Shown here piece after piece: positions 34,289 to 43,393 of a DNA stretch of 64,000 nucleotides. Below the pieces are notes generated by a model. The model saw nothing but the letters and a program-made list of their open reading frames with translations, was not told the DNA's origin and did not search any database. Each line of letters opens with the position of its first letter. Positions within the stretch are counted from its first letter, which is position 1. Source of the DNA: JBEKYD01 sp052325345 (lineage in GTDB: Bacteria; Acidobacteriota; Terriglobia; Bryobacterales; Bryobacteraceae); the NCBI GenBank assembly GCA_052325345.1, contig JBKQVG010000217.1, positions 1 through 64,000 on the forward strand. The letters run 5' to 3'. Both the position numbers and the translations under genes were made by a program.

Positions 34289-35563
34289 ATGAATGAGAGT
34301 TGCGGCCTCCTGCTTGATCTCATGCCCGGTCCAGTTGTCACGATCATTACGCCATCGTACAATCAGGGCCGCTTCATCCGCTCGACCATCGAGAGCGTTC
34401 TCAGCCAGAATTATCCCGAGCTGGAATACATAGTGATGGACGGCGGGTCAACCGACGAGACCGCCGCGGTCGTCAAGGAATACTCCAGCCGCCTGACCTT
34501 TATCTCGGAGAAGGATAGAGGCCAATCTCACGCCATCAATAAGGGCTTTCACATAGCCCGAGGCAGTGTTCTTGCCTGGCTGAATTCCGACGACCTGTAT
34601 CTTCCCGGAAGTATTCGTGCCGCCGTGGATGCGTTTGCACGGAATCCCGTGGCTGGCGCGGTCTACGGTGAAGGCTATCTCATCGATTCCGCCGGGAAAT
34701 CACCTTCCCGGTTTCCCTGGACTCAGTCCTTTGACCTGTGGCGCCTCACTCACCTCTCCGACTACATTCTGCAGCAAACCGTTTTCTTTCGCCGCGGCGC
34801 CCTCGACGAAGTCGGTTACTTGGACGAGGACCTGCACTATACCATGGACTGGGATATCCTTATCCGCCTGGGTAAGAAGTACCCGCTCGAATATATCCCG
34901 GCGTACATGGCCTGCTTGCGCGAATACCCGGAAGCGAAGAGTTTCGCCGGCGGAATGCGGCGAGTGTCGGAGATTCGCAGCATGCTCTCACGGCACACCG
35001 GTATGCTGGTCTCTCCAGGTTATGTGGTTTACGGGCTCGACACCTATCACCAGGTTCTGTGCCGCAAAGTCGACCAACTGTTCCTGCCGCGGCTGCCCGC
35101 GGTGGCGGAAAAATTGCGCTGGCTGATTCGTTACACAGCGGGGAAAATCGTTTCCCGTACCGTCAGGGAGTCGCAGGGTCTCTATGCCGACGGCTGGGCC
35201 GGCCCGGTACTGCGCTACATGCTGCCGGAGGGCCGCGGCGAGCTGACCTTCGAAGGCTCAACGCCCCGGTCGGACCGCTTTCAAGGGCAACAGGTGTGCA
35301 TTTCCGCCAATGGCATCCGCCTGGGCCAATTCCAGCTTCCGCCCGGCGACTTTCGACTCACCGTGCCGCTTCCTCCGGAACTCGAGTCGCAATCGCTCAA
35401 TCTGAAAATCAAGGCGGCGCATTCCGCCGCATGGATGCCGGAAACCGCCGATGGTCACCCCCGGCGCCTGGCCTATCTGCTGAAAAGCATCCGGCGCAGC
35501 GGCCCCTCCGGCGACATGCTCTGCGAGAAATCGAGTCTTACTCGCTCCGCCTTGGCGGATTAG
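34289..35563 (+). CDS. Family 2 glycosyltransferase
   Basis: A 424-residue GT-A enzyme. TIITPSYNQGRFIRSTIESVLSQ, MDGGSTDET and WLNSDDLY (DxD-like) are the nucleotide-sugar motifs, and MDWDILIRLG is the acceptor/base region. About 110 C-terminal residues (LTFEGSTPRSDRFQG onward) form an extra beta-rich domain of the kind appended to some glycan-synthesis enzymes. The ATG at 34289 or 34322 are both possible; the longer upstream frame has no homology. It follows the STELLO-like gene by 124 bp. Confidence 0.85.
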   Translation: MNESCGLLLDLMPGPVVTIITPSYNQGRFIRSTIESVLSQNYPELEYIVMDGGSTDETAAVVKEYSSRLTFISEKDRGQSHAINKGFHIARGSVLAWLNSDDLYLPGSIRAAVDAFARNPVAGAVYGEGYLIDSAGKSPSRFPWTQSFDLWRLTHLSDYILQQTVFFRRGALDEVGYLDEDLHYTMDWDILIRLGKKYPLEYIPAYMACLREYPEAKSFAGGMRRVSEIRSMLSRHTGMLVSPGYVVYGLDTYHQVLCRKVDQLFLPRLPAVAEKLRWLIRYTAGKIVSRTVRESQGLYADGWAGPVLRYMLPEGRGELTFEGSTPRSDRFQGQQVCISANGIRLGQFQLPPGDFRLTVPLPPELESQSLNLKIKAAHSAAWMPETADGHPRRLAYLLKSIRRSGPSGDMLCEKSSLTRSALAD

Positions 35564-35665
35564 TCCGCCCGGAGCGAATCGTAGGGCGGCTCGCCTTCCC
35601 GCATGGTCTTGGCCCGCAAGTCGAACCACGAGGTGGGGAAAGCGACTTGCGCGCGCGCAGCGGCT

Positions 35666-37006
35666 TCACAGGTTGACCGGGACCGCTTCGGTGAAAACGT
35701 TGGGCGGCAACTGGATCCCGCTCAGGCGCAGCCGCTCCATGATTTTGGGCTGTGCGCCGGTGGCGTGGAAGCGGCCCTGCACCTTGCCGGCATCGGTCAC
35801 GCCGGCGCGTTCGAAGGTAAAGATTTCCTGCAACTCGATGCGGTCGTCGCGCACGCCCAGCACTTCGGCGATGCTCAGAATCTTGCGTGTGCCGTCCTGC
35901 AGGCGCGAGACCTGCACCACCAGCTTGATGGCGCTGGCCAGTTGCTGCAGGATGACGCGGGAGGGAATTTCCAGGTCCGCCATCATCACCATGGTTTCCA
36001 GGCGCGAGAAAGCGTCGCGCGGCGAGTTGGCGTGGACCGTGCTCATGGAGCCCTCGACGCCGGTATTCATGGCCTGCAGCATATCCAGAGCTTCGGCGCC
36101 GCGGCACTCGCCCACGATGATGCGGTCCGGGCGCATGCGCAAAGCGGTTCTGAGCAGCATGCGCTGGTTGATGCCGCCCTCTTTATTCAGATTCGGCGGG
36201 CGGGTTTCGAATTTCACCACGTGCCGTTGCTGCAGTTGAAGCTCGGCGGTGTCTTCGATGGTGATGATGCGCTCCTCTTCGGGAATGAAGCGGGACATGG
36301 CGTTGAGCATGGTGGTTTTGCCCGAGCCGGTGCCGCCGGAAATCAGGATCGTGGTCTTGGCCTGGACGCACGCCGCCAGGAAGCGCACCATGCCGGGAGT
36401 GAGCGTCTTGAACTGCAGCATCTCCTCCTGGGTGACGACGTGGCGGCCGAATCGGCGGATGCTCAGGCAGGGTCCATCGAGCGCCAGGGGCGGAATGATG
36501 GCATTCACGCGCGAGCCGTCGGCCAGACGGGCATCTACGATGGGCTGGGCTTCGTCGATCCGCCGGCCCACGTGCGACACGATCTTTTCGATGATGTGCA
36601 GCAGGTGGCCATCGTCCTTGAATCGCACCGGCGATTCGGAGAGTTTCCCGGCGCGCTCGATGAAAACCTTGTTGTAGCGGTTGACCAGGATGTCGGAAAT
36701 GGACGGTTCTTTCAGCAGCGTCTCGAGCGGCCCCAGCCCCAGCGTCTCGTCGAGCACTTCTTCCACGATCTTGGTCTGCTCGGCCGTGGTCATGGGAACG
36801 CGCTCGTCCTCCAGCAGGCGCTCCACCACGCGGCCGATTTCGGCGCGCACGCGGTCCTTGGGCAGCGAGGAAACGCGCTCGAAGTTCAAGACACCAAGGA
36901 GCTTGCGGTGAATTTCCGATTTCAGCTCGAAGTAACGGTCGGCGCCCCGAGCGCTCGCAAGCGTTGGCGAGCCGCGCGCCGGCAAGGGACGATTCATGGA
37001 ACCCAC
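35666..37006 (-). CDS. cpaF: CpaF/TadA-type secretion or pilus ATPase
   Basis: A 446-residue type II/IV secretion ATPase. An N-terminal all-alpha domain is followed by the ATPase with Walker A GGTGSGKTTM, the Asp/His boxes and VGECRGAEALDMLQAM. CpaF powers Tad/Flp pilus assembly. Here it is not next to other tad genes, though a TadZ/CpaE-like gene is at 2596-3858. I chose the GTG at 37006 because AGGAG lies about 5 bp upstream. The ATG at 36997 has a poorer 14-bp spacing. Confidence 0.85.
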   Translation of the reverse strand: MGSMNRPLPARGSPTLASARGADRYFELKSEIHRKLLGVLNFERVSSLPKDRVRAEIGRVVERLLEDERVPMTTAEQTKIVEEVLDETLGLGPLETLLKEPSISDILVNRYNKVFIERAGKLSESPVRFKDDGHLLHIIEKIVSHVGRRIDEAQPIVDARLADGSRVNAIIPPLALDGPCLSIRRFGRHVVTQEEMLQFKTLTPGMVRFLAACVQAKTTILISGGTGSGKTTMLNAMSRFIPEEERIITIEDTAELQLQQRHVVKFETRPPNLNKEGGINQRMLLRTALRMRPDRIIVGECRGAEALDMLQAMNTGVEGSMSTVHANSPRDAFSRLETMVMMADLEIPSRVILQQLASAIKLVVQVSRLQDGTRKILSIAEVLGVRDDRIELQEIFTFERAGVTDAGKVQGRFHATGAQPKIMERLRLSGIQLPPNVFTEAVPVNL

Positions 37007-37366
37007 GGTTTCTCCTGAAGGCCAATTTCGTTTCCTATTATAGGCCGCGGAACGTCGTGGCCGTCGGGCCGAACTCTCCGATCTCTTACCAAACTCCGTG
37101 GCTGGCTGCCGACTTCCGCGCCACCCCGGCATTGCGCATCCTTCGAGCCAAGCCGACGACTGCGCTCTGAAGGAACCTTGAAAAAACAAATTTGAGCTGC
37201 CGATGAAGGCCGATAACTTCTTTGGTTTCTTCGCCTGCGTCCCTCGGCGGCCATATTCCTTCGCAATTCTATGGCGCGGTTGTGCAAAACTGTGCGGATT
37301 TCGGGAGAAATCGGCGTGCCGTCGCCGTCCGGGCGGCTTCCATTTCGAAAGTTTGGTTTCCCCAGG
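37007..37366. other. Intergenic region upstream of cpaF
   Basis: This 360-bp stretch lies between the end of comM and the start of cpaF, both on the minus strand. It holds the dispersed repeat copy E (37187-37234). I saw no gene and no convincing terminator for comM. The cpaF promoter is not readable with confidence. Confidence 0.5.
37187..37234 (-). repeat. Copy E (half) of the dispersed GATGAAC-type element
   Basis: Read on the minus strand it has GCGAAGAAA, then CAAAGAAGTTATC, then GGCCTTCATCGGCAGCTCAAATTTG. The AAAGNAGTTATC loop, the TTCATCGG arm and the GCTCAAATTTG end all match copy A (47484-47581). It lies about 180 bp before cpaF. Confidence 0.6.
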
Positions 37367-38887
37367 TCAATTCCAGTAATTCCGGTCCAAACTCCGGTAC
37401 TGGATGGCTTCGGCGAGGTGCTTGGCGGCGATGGTTTCCGAGCCGGCGATGTCGGCGATGGTGCGGGCCACTTTGAGGATGCGGTCGTGGGCGCGGGCGG
37501 ACAGGGACATGCGGCGGACGGCCAGCTCCAGGGTGCGCTCGCCGGAATCGTCTAAGGCGCAGTGCTTGCGGATGGAGCGGCTGGGCATGCGGGCGTTGGT
37601 GCATCCGCGAGTCTGCTGCACGGCGCGGGCCTGGAGCACGCGCTCGCGGATGGCCGAAGACGGTTCCGCTTTGGCTTCGCCGCGCAGCTCCTGAAAGGGC
37701 ACGGCGGGCACTTCCACGTGGATATCGATGCGGTCGAGCAAGGGGCCGCTGATTTTGCCGAGGTATTGCTGGATCTGCGCCGGGGTGCAGCGGCACTCGC
37801 GGGTGGCGTCGCCATAGAAGCCGCAGCGGCACGGATTCATGGCGGCCACCAGCATGAAGTTGGAGGGAAACGAGAGCGTCATGTTGGCGCGGGCGATGGT
37901 AACTGTGCCATCCTCCAGCGGCTGGCGCAGGATTTCCAGAACGTCGCGCGGGAACTCGGGGAACTCATCGAGGAATAACACGCCGTTGTGCGCCAGGCTG
38001 ACTTCGCCGGGGCGCGGCATGCCGCTGCCGCCGCCGGTCAGCCCGGCGTCGGATATGGTGTGGTGCGGGGCGCGAAAGGGCCGCTCGCGCATCAATCCGG
38101 CACCGCTCCCGAGCGCTCCGGCGATGCTGTGGACTTTGGTGGTTTCGATAGCCTCGGCAAAGCTCAGGGGCGGCAGAATGCCGGCGAGGCGCTTGGCAAG
38201 CATGGTTTTGCCCGATCCCGGCGGTCCGATCATGAGCACGTTGTGCCCACCCGCGGCGGCGACTTCGAGGGCGCGCTTGGCGGTGATCTGCCCGCGGACG
38301 TCGCGGAAATCGGGCGTGGACGCGGTGGGCGCAGCCTCGATGGCTTCTTCCGCCAAGGTGGGCTGAAACTGATCGGGGCGGGTGAGGAGGGCCACGACCT
38401 CCGCCAGGTGGCGAACGCCGAAGACGCTGACGCCCTTGACGACGGCGGCTTCGGCGGCGTTTTCCACCGGCACGATGAGGTTGGGAATGCCGCGGTCGCG
38501 GGCACAGACGGCCACCGAGAGCATGCCGCGCACGGAGCGGATGGCGCCATCGAGCGACAGTTCGCCCACGATCAGGTGCCGTTCGAGGCCGCGGACCATC
38601 CCCATGGCGCCGAGAACGCCCATCGCCATGGGCAGGTCGAAACCGGCGCCCTCTTTGCGCAGATTGGCGGGAGCCAGGTTGATGGTGACGCAGCGCGGCG
38701 GGTAGCCAAAACCCGAGTTCATGAGCGCCGATTTGATGCGCTCGCGGCTCTCTTTCACCGCGATATCCGGCAAACCGACCATCACGAAATCGCGCGCCGA
38801 GCCGGACCCGTACATATCCACCTCGATATCGATCAGGTGGGCGTCGATGCCGAAGACGGCAGCGCTTTGCGTCTTGAAGAGCGCCAT
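37367..38887 (-). CDS. comM: YifB/ComM-family Mg-chelatase-like AAA+ ATPase
   Basis: A 506-residue protein. The N-terminal ChlI-like fold (GLPDIAVKESRERIKSAL, INLAPANLRKEG) precedes an AAA+ core with Walker A GPPGSGKTML and Walker B VLFLDEFPEF. A CRCGFYGD/CRC zinc-like cluster and a C-terminal helical domain follow. ComM drives branch migration during integration of foreign DNA in natural transformation. Length and motifs are complete. It stands alone here. Confidence 0.92.
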   Translation of the reverse strand: MALFKTQSAAVFGIDAHLIDIEVDMYGSGSARDFVMVGLPDIAVKESRERIKSALMNSGFGYPPRCVTINLAPANLRKEGAGFDLPMAMGVLGAMGMVRGLERHLIVGELSLDGAIRSVRGMLSVAVCARDRGIPNLIVPVENAAEAAVVKGVSVFGVRHLAEVVALLTRPDQFQPTLAEEAIEAAPTASTPDFRDVRGQITAKRALEVAAAGGHNVLMIGPPGSGKTMLAKRLAGILPPLSFAEAIETTKVHSIAGALGSGAGLMRERPFRAPHHTISDAGLTGGGSGMPRPGEVSLAHNGVLFLDEFPEFPRDVLEILRQPLEDGTVTIARANMTLSFPSNFMLVAAMNPCRCGFYGDATRECRCTPAQIQQYLGKISGPLLDRIDIHVEVPAVPFQELRGEAKAEPSSAIRERVLQARAVQQTRGCTNARMPSRSIRKHCALDDSGERTLELAVRRMSLSARAHDRILKVARTIADIAGSETIAAKHLAEAIQYRSLDRNYWN

Positions 38888-39538
38888 GAAGATGGGAGTG
38901 GAGCGCCGAAGGGGGTTCTCTCAGGAAAATGTGGGCGCGGGGGCAAACATAGTTCTGAGAGGTCTGATTCAGGCCGCCACACGACTATTGGCCGGCGATG
39001 AGAATGCCGATGAACATATATGAATCGGCGGACAGATTCTCAGCGTGGAAGGGAAGTGGCGAGACGAATCTCCGAACTCCCGAGGTGGGTGGAATTCGGG
39101 TTGAGCCGGGTTTCAGGCTCGCCGGCACACGGCCGGGCTGGCGCCCGGCTGGACCCGGCCCTGAGGGCGCCCCGCAATCGGTCCGCAGGTTGCCAGCCTG
39201 CCCCGCAACAAAATGGGTCACCTCATTTTCCCCAGCGGCGCGAAATGCCGGGGTGACATCAAGAGATCGGGGGTCTCGGCGCTGCAGAGGGGAGTGGCTG
39301 CGCCAGAAGCGTATGGCCGAGGGGCTTGACCCCGGCACATCGAACGGCTAGCATGAAAGTGCAACACCTTGTGGATAACTTACAGAAATCAAAGGGTGAA
39401 ATGCCCTTTCCATGGGCTATATCGCCCAGGATTTCTGTCGCCACCGGCGGCGCTCCCTTGGAAAACCAGTCACTTGCCGCGATTTTCGACACGGCATGCT
39501 GTTTGCATCTTTAGATTTTCAAAAGGAGTATCCCTCCA
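38888..39538. other. 651-bp intergenic region before the transcarboxylase operon
   Basis: No convincing gene is present; open frames here are short and without homology. It holds an AGGTTGCCAGCCTGCC element (39187-39202) related to one at 54637, a GCCGAT/ATCGGC inverted pair at 39006-39029, a AAAGGG/CCCTTT hairpin (39391-39409) and a sigma54-like promoter at 39492-39507. The operon leader is therefore long and may be regulated. Confidence 0.5.
39492..39507 (+). promoter_or_regulatory. Sigma54-type -24/-12 promoter candidate
   Basis: CGGCATGCTGTTTGCA has GG at 39493-39494 and GC at 39505-39506 with exactly 10 bp between, and TTGCA at -12. It resembles the sigma54 consensus TGGCAC-N5-TTGC, with two mismatches in the -24 part. 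It would start transcription near 39517, about 20 bp before the 5S gene. A linked enhancer-binding protein is not in this window. Confidence 0.35.
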
Positions 39539-41035
39539 ATGGCCAAAACCATCGATGTCACCGAACTAATCCTGCGCGATGGCCATCAAAGTTTGATGGC
39601 AACCCGCATGGCAATGGAAGATATGGTTCCCGCCTGCGCGGATCTGGACCAGGCAGGCTATTGGTCGGTGGAGTGTTGGGGCGGCGCGACTTTCGACGCC
39701 TGCATCCGTTTCCTGAATGAAGACCCGTGGGAGCGTTTGCGCACATTTCGCAAGCTGATGCCCAACACCCGGTTGCAGATGCTGCTGCGGGGGCAAAATC
39801 TGCTGGGCTACCGGCACTACGAAGATACGGTGGTGGACCGGTTCGTGGAGAAGGCGGCGGAAAACGGCATGGACGTGTTTCGGGTGTTCGACGCGCTCAA
39901 CGACATTCGCAACTTGCGCCGCTCGATCGAAGCGGTGCGCCGCGCCGGCAAACACGCGCAAGGTACGATTTGCTACACCGTCAGCCCGCTGCACACGGTG
40001 GAGCTCTTCGTGGAGATGGCCGAGCGTCTGCTCGACCTGGGATGCGATTCGATCTGCATCAAAGACATGGCCGCGCTGCTCAAGCCGCAAGCGGCCTATG
40101 ACCTGGTGAAAGGCATCAAGGACACCTGCGGCGAGGTGCGCGTGCACGTGCACGTGCATGCCACCACCGGCGTGACCATGGTGAGCCTGATGAAGGCCAT
40201 CGAAGCCGGCGCGGATTGCGTGGATACGTCGATCAGCTCGCTGAGCCTGGGTCCCGGTCACAATCCCACCGAGAGCCTGGTGGAAATGCTGGAAGGCACG
40301 GGCTTCGAAACCAAACTCGACAAGGCGCGGCTCCTCAAGGTCAGGGACTATTTCAACGGCGTTCGGCCTCGCTACAAGGAATTCCTCTCCAACATCATCG
40401 GCGTGGATACCGAGATTTTCGCGAGCCAGATACCGGGCGGGATGATTTCCAACATGGAAAGCCAGCTCAAGCAGCAAAAGGCGGCAGACCGGCTGAAGGA
40501 AGTGCTCCTCGAAGTGCCGAAGGTGCGCAAGGACGCAGGTTACCCGCCGCTGGTGACGCCCTCCAGCCAGATCGTGGGCACGCAGGCGGTATTCAACGTG
40601 ATGATGGGCCGCTACAAAGTGCTGACGGGCGAGTTCGCGGACCTGATGCTGGGCTACTACGGCGAGACCATCGCGCGGCGCGACCGGCACGTCATCGAGC
40701 TGGCCAACAAGCAGACCAACAAGCCGATCATCGATTGCCGGCCCGCCGATTTATTGAAGCCGGAATGGCAGGAGCTGCGCACGGCGGCGCTGGCGCTGAA
40801 CGGTTGCAACGGCTCGGACGAGGACGTGCTCACCTACGCCATGTTCCCGCAGGTGGCGACCAAGTTTTTCGGGACGCGTGCGGAGGGTCCGAAGAACCTG
40901 GGCAAAGCGCCCGACGCCCAGCCGGCTCCCGCGCCGCAGCCGGCCGCAAGCGGGAAGGCCGCGGCGGGGGCGATGATCTACAACGTGAAATTCAACGGCC
41001 ACGAGCACCGCGTCACCGTCACTCCGGCGGCATAG
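39539..41035 (+). CDS. Methylmalonyl-CoA carboxytransferase 5S subunit
   Basis: A 498-residue (alpha/beta)8 carboxyltransferase. LILRDGHQSLMATRMAMED and YWSVECWGGATFDACIRFLNE closely follow the Propionibacterium transcarboxylase 5S subunit. The carbamylated lysine is Lys175 in ICIKDMAALL and the metal His pair is in HVHVHATTG. It moves CO2 between carboxybiotin and pyruvate to give oxaloacetate. The C-terminus ends in a Pro/Ala linker and a short beta segment. AAGGAG at 39523-39528 is the ribosome site. It heads a cluster that includes the 12S, small and biotin-carrier subunits. Confidence 0.9.
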   Translation: MAKTIDVTELILRDGHQSLMATRMAMEDMVPACADLDQAGYWSVECWGGATFDACIRFLNEDPWERLRTFRKLMPNTRLQMLLRGQNLLGYRHYEDTVVDRFVEKAAENGMDVFRVFDALNDIRNLRRSIEAVRRAGKHAQGTICYTVSPLHTVELFVEMAERLLDLGCDSICIKDMAALLKPQAAYDLVKGIKDTCGEVRVHVHVHATTGVTMVSLMKAIEAGADCVDTSISSLSLGPGHNPTESLVEMLEGTGFETKLDKARLLKVRDYFNGVRPRYKEFLSNIIGVDTEIFASQIPGGMISNMESQLKQQKAADRLKEVLLEVPKVRKDAGYPPLVTPSSQIVGTQAVFNVMMGRYKVLTGEFADLMLGYYGETIARRDRHVIELANKQTNKPIIDCRPADLLKPEWQELRTAALALNGCNGSDEDVLTYAMFPQVATKFFGTRAEGPKNLGKAPDAQPAPAPQPAASGKAAAGAMIYNVKFNGHEHRVTVTPAA

Positions 41036-41089
41036 CGTCGCGGGCGAACGGTCAAACCAGGCCAAAGGGATCGGGAAGGCGGGATCGAA

Positions 41090-42661
41090 ATGCAAACGTT
41101 AGAGAAGCCGGCAGACAACTCCATGCAGGAGAAAGTGGAGCAACTCAAGAAGCGGCGCGAGCGGGTAATGCTGGGCGGCGGCGCGGACAAGCTGGAAAAG
41201 CAGCGCCGGTCCGGCAAGCTCACGGCGCGCGAACGCGTCGAGGCGCTGGTGGATGCGGGAAGCTTCGACGAGACCGGGCTGTTTGCCGAACACCGCTCCA
41301 CGCTTTTCGGCATGGAGGGCAAGAGCATGCCGGCCGACGGCGTGGTGACCGGAGCGGCCACCGTGGGCGGCCGCCTGGTCCACCTGGCGAGCCAGGATTT
41401 CACCGTGGCGGGAGGCTCGGCCGGCGAAGTGCAATCCATCAAAGTGGCCGAAATCATGGAGCAGGCGCTCAAAACCGGCTCACCCTTCGTCTTCATCAAC
41501 GATTCCGGCGGCGCGCGCGTGCAGGAAGGCATCGATTCGCTCTCCGGCTACGGCAAGGTTTTCTACACCAATGTGATGCTCTCCGGCGCGGTGCCCCAGG
41601 TTTCGCTCGTCTGCGGGCCTTGCGCGGGAGGCGCGGCGTACAGCCCGGCGCTGACGGATTTCATCATCCAGACCCGCCAGGCGCAGATGTTCATTACCGG
41701 CCCGCAGGTGATCAAGCAGGTGACCGGCGAGACCGTCACGGCGGAACAGTTGGGCGGCCCGGAAACTCACATGATCCGCTCGGGAGTGATTCACTTCGTC
41801 GCGGAAGACGACCGCCACGCGGTGCGGCTCTGCCAGAAGCTGTTGAGCTTCCTGCCCAACAACAACCTGGAAGATCCCCCGCAAGTGGAGGGCGACCCCA
41901 ACGTGGACTCGAATCCGGCGCTGGAGGACATCGTGCCGGTGGATGGCAAGAAGGGCTACGACGTGCGCCAGGTGATCCTGGGGGTGGTGGACTTCGGCGA
42001 TTTCCTGGAGGTGCAGTCCGGCTACGCGCCCAACATCGTGGTGGGATTCGCGCGCATCAACGGCCGGTCGGTGGGAGCGATCGCCAACCAGCCCGCGGTG
42101 AATGCCGGCGTGCTGGATATCAACGCTTCCGGCAAGGCGGCGCGGTTCATTCGTTTCTGCAACGCGTTCAACGTTCCGCTGCTGACCTTCGCCGACGTGC
42201 CCGGTTTTATGCCGGGCGTGGAACAGGAGTACGGCGGCATCATCCGCCACGGCGCCAAAATGCTGTTTGCGTATTCGGCCGCCACCGTTCCCAAGATCAC
42301 CGTGATTCTGCGCAAGTGCTACGGCGGCGCGTACCTGGCGATGTGCGCGAAGGACCTGGGCGCCGACCGGGTTTTCGCCTGGCCCACGGCGGAAGTGGCC
42401 GTGATGGGCGCGGAGGGGGCGGCCGAGATCGTATTCCGCAAGGAGATTCAGGAAGCCGAGAACAAGGCGGAGAAGCGCAAGGAATTGATCGCGCGCTATC
42501 GCGACGCGTTTTCGAATCCCTACGTGGCGGCGGGGCGGCGCCTGGTGGATGCGGTGATCGAACCGGCGCTGACACGGCGGCACATCGCCCAGGCGCTCGA
42601 ATACCTGCACACCAAGCGGGAATTGCGGCCGCCCAAGAAGCACGGGTTGATCCCGCTGTAG
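41090..42661 (+). CDS. Methylmalonyl-CoA carboxytransferase 12S subunit
   Basis: The 523-residue acyl-CoA carboxyltransferase has tandem crotonase-fold halves. SQDFTVAGGSAGEVQS and DSGGARVQEGIDSLSGYGK mark the first half, VPGFMPGVEQEYGGIIRHGAK the second, and it ends PKKHGLIPL like the propionibacterial 12S. It transfers CO2 from methylmalonyl-CoA to biotin. No biotin carboxylase gene is seen, so a transcarboxylase is more likely than an ATP-driven propionyl-CoA carboxylase. It lies 54 bp after the 5S gene in the operon. Confidence 0.9.
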   Translation: MQTLEKPADNSMQEKVEQLKKRRERVMLGGGADKLEKQRRSGKLTARERVEALVDAGSFDETGLFAEHRSTLFGMEGKSMPADGVVTGAATVGGRLVHLASQDFTVAGGSAGEVQSIKVAEIMEQALKTGSPFVFINDSGGARVQEGIDSLSGYGKVFYTNVMLSGAVPQVSLVCGPCAGGAAYSPALTDFIIQTRQAQMFITGPQVIKQVTGETVTAEQLGGPETHMIRSGVIHFVAEDDRHAVRLCQKLLSFLPNNNLEDPPQVEGDPNVDSNPALEDIVPVDGKKGYDVRQVILGVVDFGDFLEVQSGYAPNIVVGFARINGRSVGAIANQPAVNAGVLDINASGKAARFIRFCNAFNVPLLTFADVPGFMPGVEQEYGGIIRHGAKMLFAYSAATVPKITVILRKCYGGAYLAMCAKDLGADRVFAWPTAEVAVMGAEGAAEIVFRKEIQEAENKAEKRKELIARYRDAFSNPYVAAGRRLVDAVIEPALTRRHIAQALEYLHTKRELRPPKKHGLIPL

Positions 42662-42671
42662 AGGCGCGTTT

Positions 42672-42992
42672 ATGGAAATCGCAACCGATCTGGAAGGCCT
42701 GATTCTGGAATTGAAGGAGCAGGTGCGCGCCCTGAGCGAGCGCCTGGCCCGGCTGGAGGCAGCCGCCGCCGTTACCGTTGCCGTGCCCGCGGCGCCGGCG
42801 CCCGCGTTGGCCGCCGCTCCGGCGCCGGCCGCGCCCGAGCCAATATCCGAGGAGGAACTGGCGGCCATCGCCGCCGCGGTAGCGGCCTACCTGGGTGTCC
42901 GCGCCCACATCCGCCAGATCCGCCTAATCAGTTCCAGCAGGTGGGCCCAGGAGGGACGCGTCTCGATTCAGGCGTCCCACCAACTGCATTGA
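42672..42992 (+). CDS. Small accessory subunit of the carboxytransferase (OadG/MmdE-like)
   Basis: A 106-residue protein. An N-terminal coiled coil (ILELKEQVRALSERLARLE) precedes an Ala/Pro-rich linker, then a C-terminal module (EEELAAIAAAVAAYLG, SRWAQEGR) resembling the assembly tail of decarboxylase/transcarboxylase small subunits. It begins 10 bp after the 12S gene and precedes the biotin carrier. It probably helps join the 12S and carrier subunits. That is inference from motif and position; no catalytic residues are present. Confidence 0.6.
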   Translation: MEIATDLEGLILELKEQVRALSERLARLEAAAAVTVAVPAAPAPALAAAPAPAAPEPISEEELAAIAAAVAAYLGVRAHIRQIRLISSSRWAQEGRVSIQASHQLH

Positions 42993-43006
42993 AAAGGGAC
43001 TAATCC

Positions 43007-43393
43007 GTGAAGCTGAAAATCACCATCGATCAGAAAACTTACGAGGTGGAGGTAGAGGCCGCCGAGCCGGAGCCCGCTCCCGCGCCCCCGCGCGGCTACC
43101 CGGTCGAGCCGGCGCAGGTTCGCCTGCCGGCGGCTGCCGCGCCCGCCGCCCCGCCCGCCGAAGGCCCGCCGGTGAACGAGGAAAAGGTTTGCCGCAGCCC
43201 GGTTTCGGGCATCGTCGTCCGGGTTGTGGCGCAGCCCGGCCAGAACCTGCAGGCGGGCGACATACTGCTGGTGCTGGAAGCCATGAAGATGGAAACCAAT
43301 ATTACGGCCCCGATCGCCGGCAAGGCGAGTGCCATCAAAGTAAAGCAGGGGGACAGCGTGCAATCGGGCCAGGTGGTAGTGGAGTTTGAGTGA
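43007..43393 (+). CDS. Biotin carboxyl carrier protein (1.3S-like)
   Basis: A 128-residue carrier. A short N-terminal strand (KLKITIDQKTYEVEV) and a Pro/Ala-rich linker lead to the lipoyl/biotinyl domain, with EAMKME and biotin-lysine Lys94. It shuttles CO2 between the 12S and 5S subunits. Its stop overlaps the next ATG (epimerase at 43393), so translation is coupled. Confidence 0.93.
   Translation: MKLKITIDQKTYEVEVEAAEPEPAPAPPRGYPVEPAQVRLPAAAAPAAPPAEGPPVNEEKVCRSPVSGIVVRVVAQPGQNLQAGDILLVLEAMKMETNITAPIAGKASAIKVKQGDSVQSGQVVVEFE

Noticed and set aside
39006..39029. GCCGAT/ATCGGC pair as a sixth copy of the dispersed element
   Set aside because: Only one GCCGATGAAC unit is present, with no tag or loop sequence, so chance similarity is likely.
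39326..39514. A 62-codon frame in the leader before the 5S gene, as a leader peptide
   Set aside because: It has no ribosome site or attenuation-type codon run and overlaps the putative promoter.
40216..42702. An 828-codon plus-strand frame overlapping the 5S and 12S genes
   Set aside because: It is a frame-shifted reading of the real subunits, rich in Arg/Gly/Ala, with no motifs.
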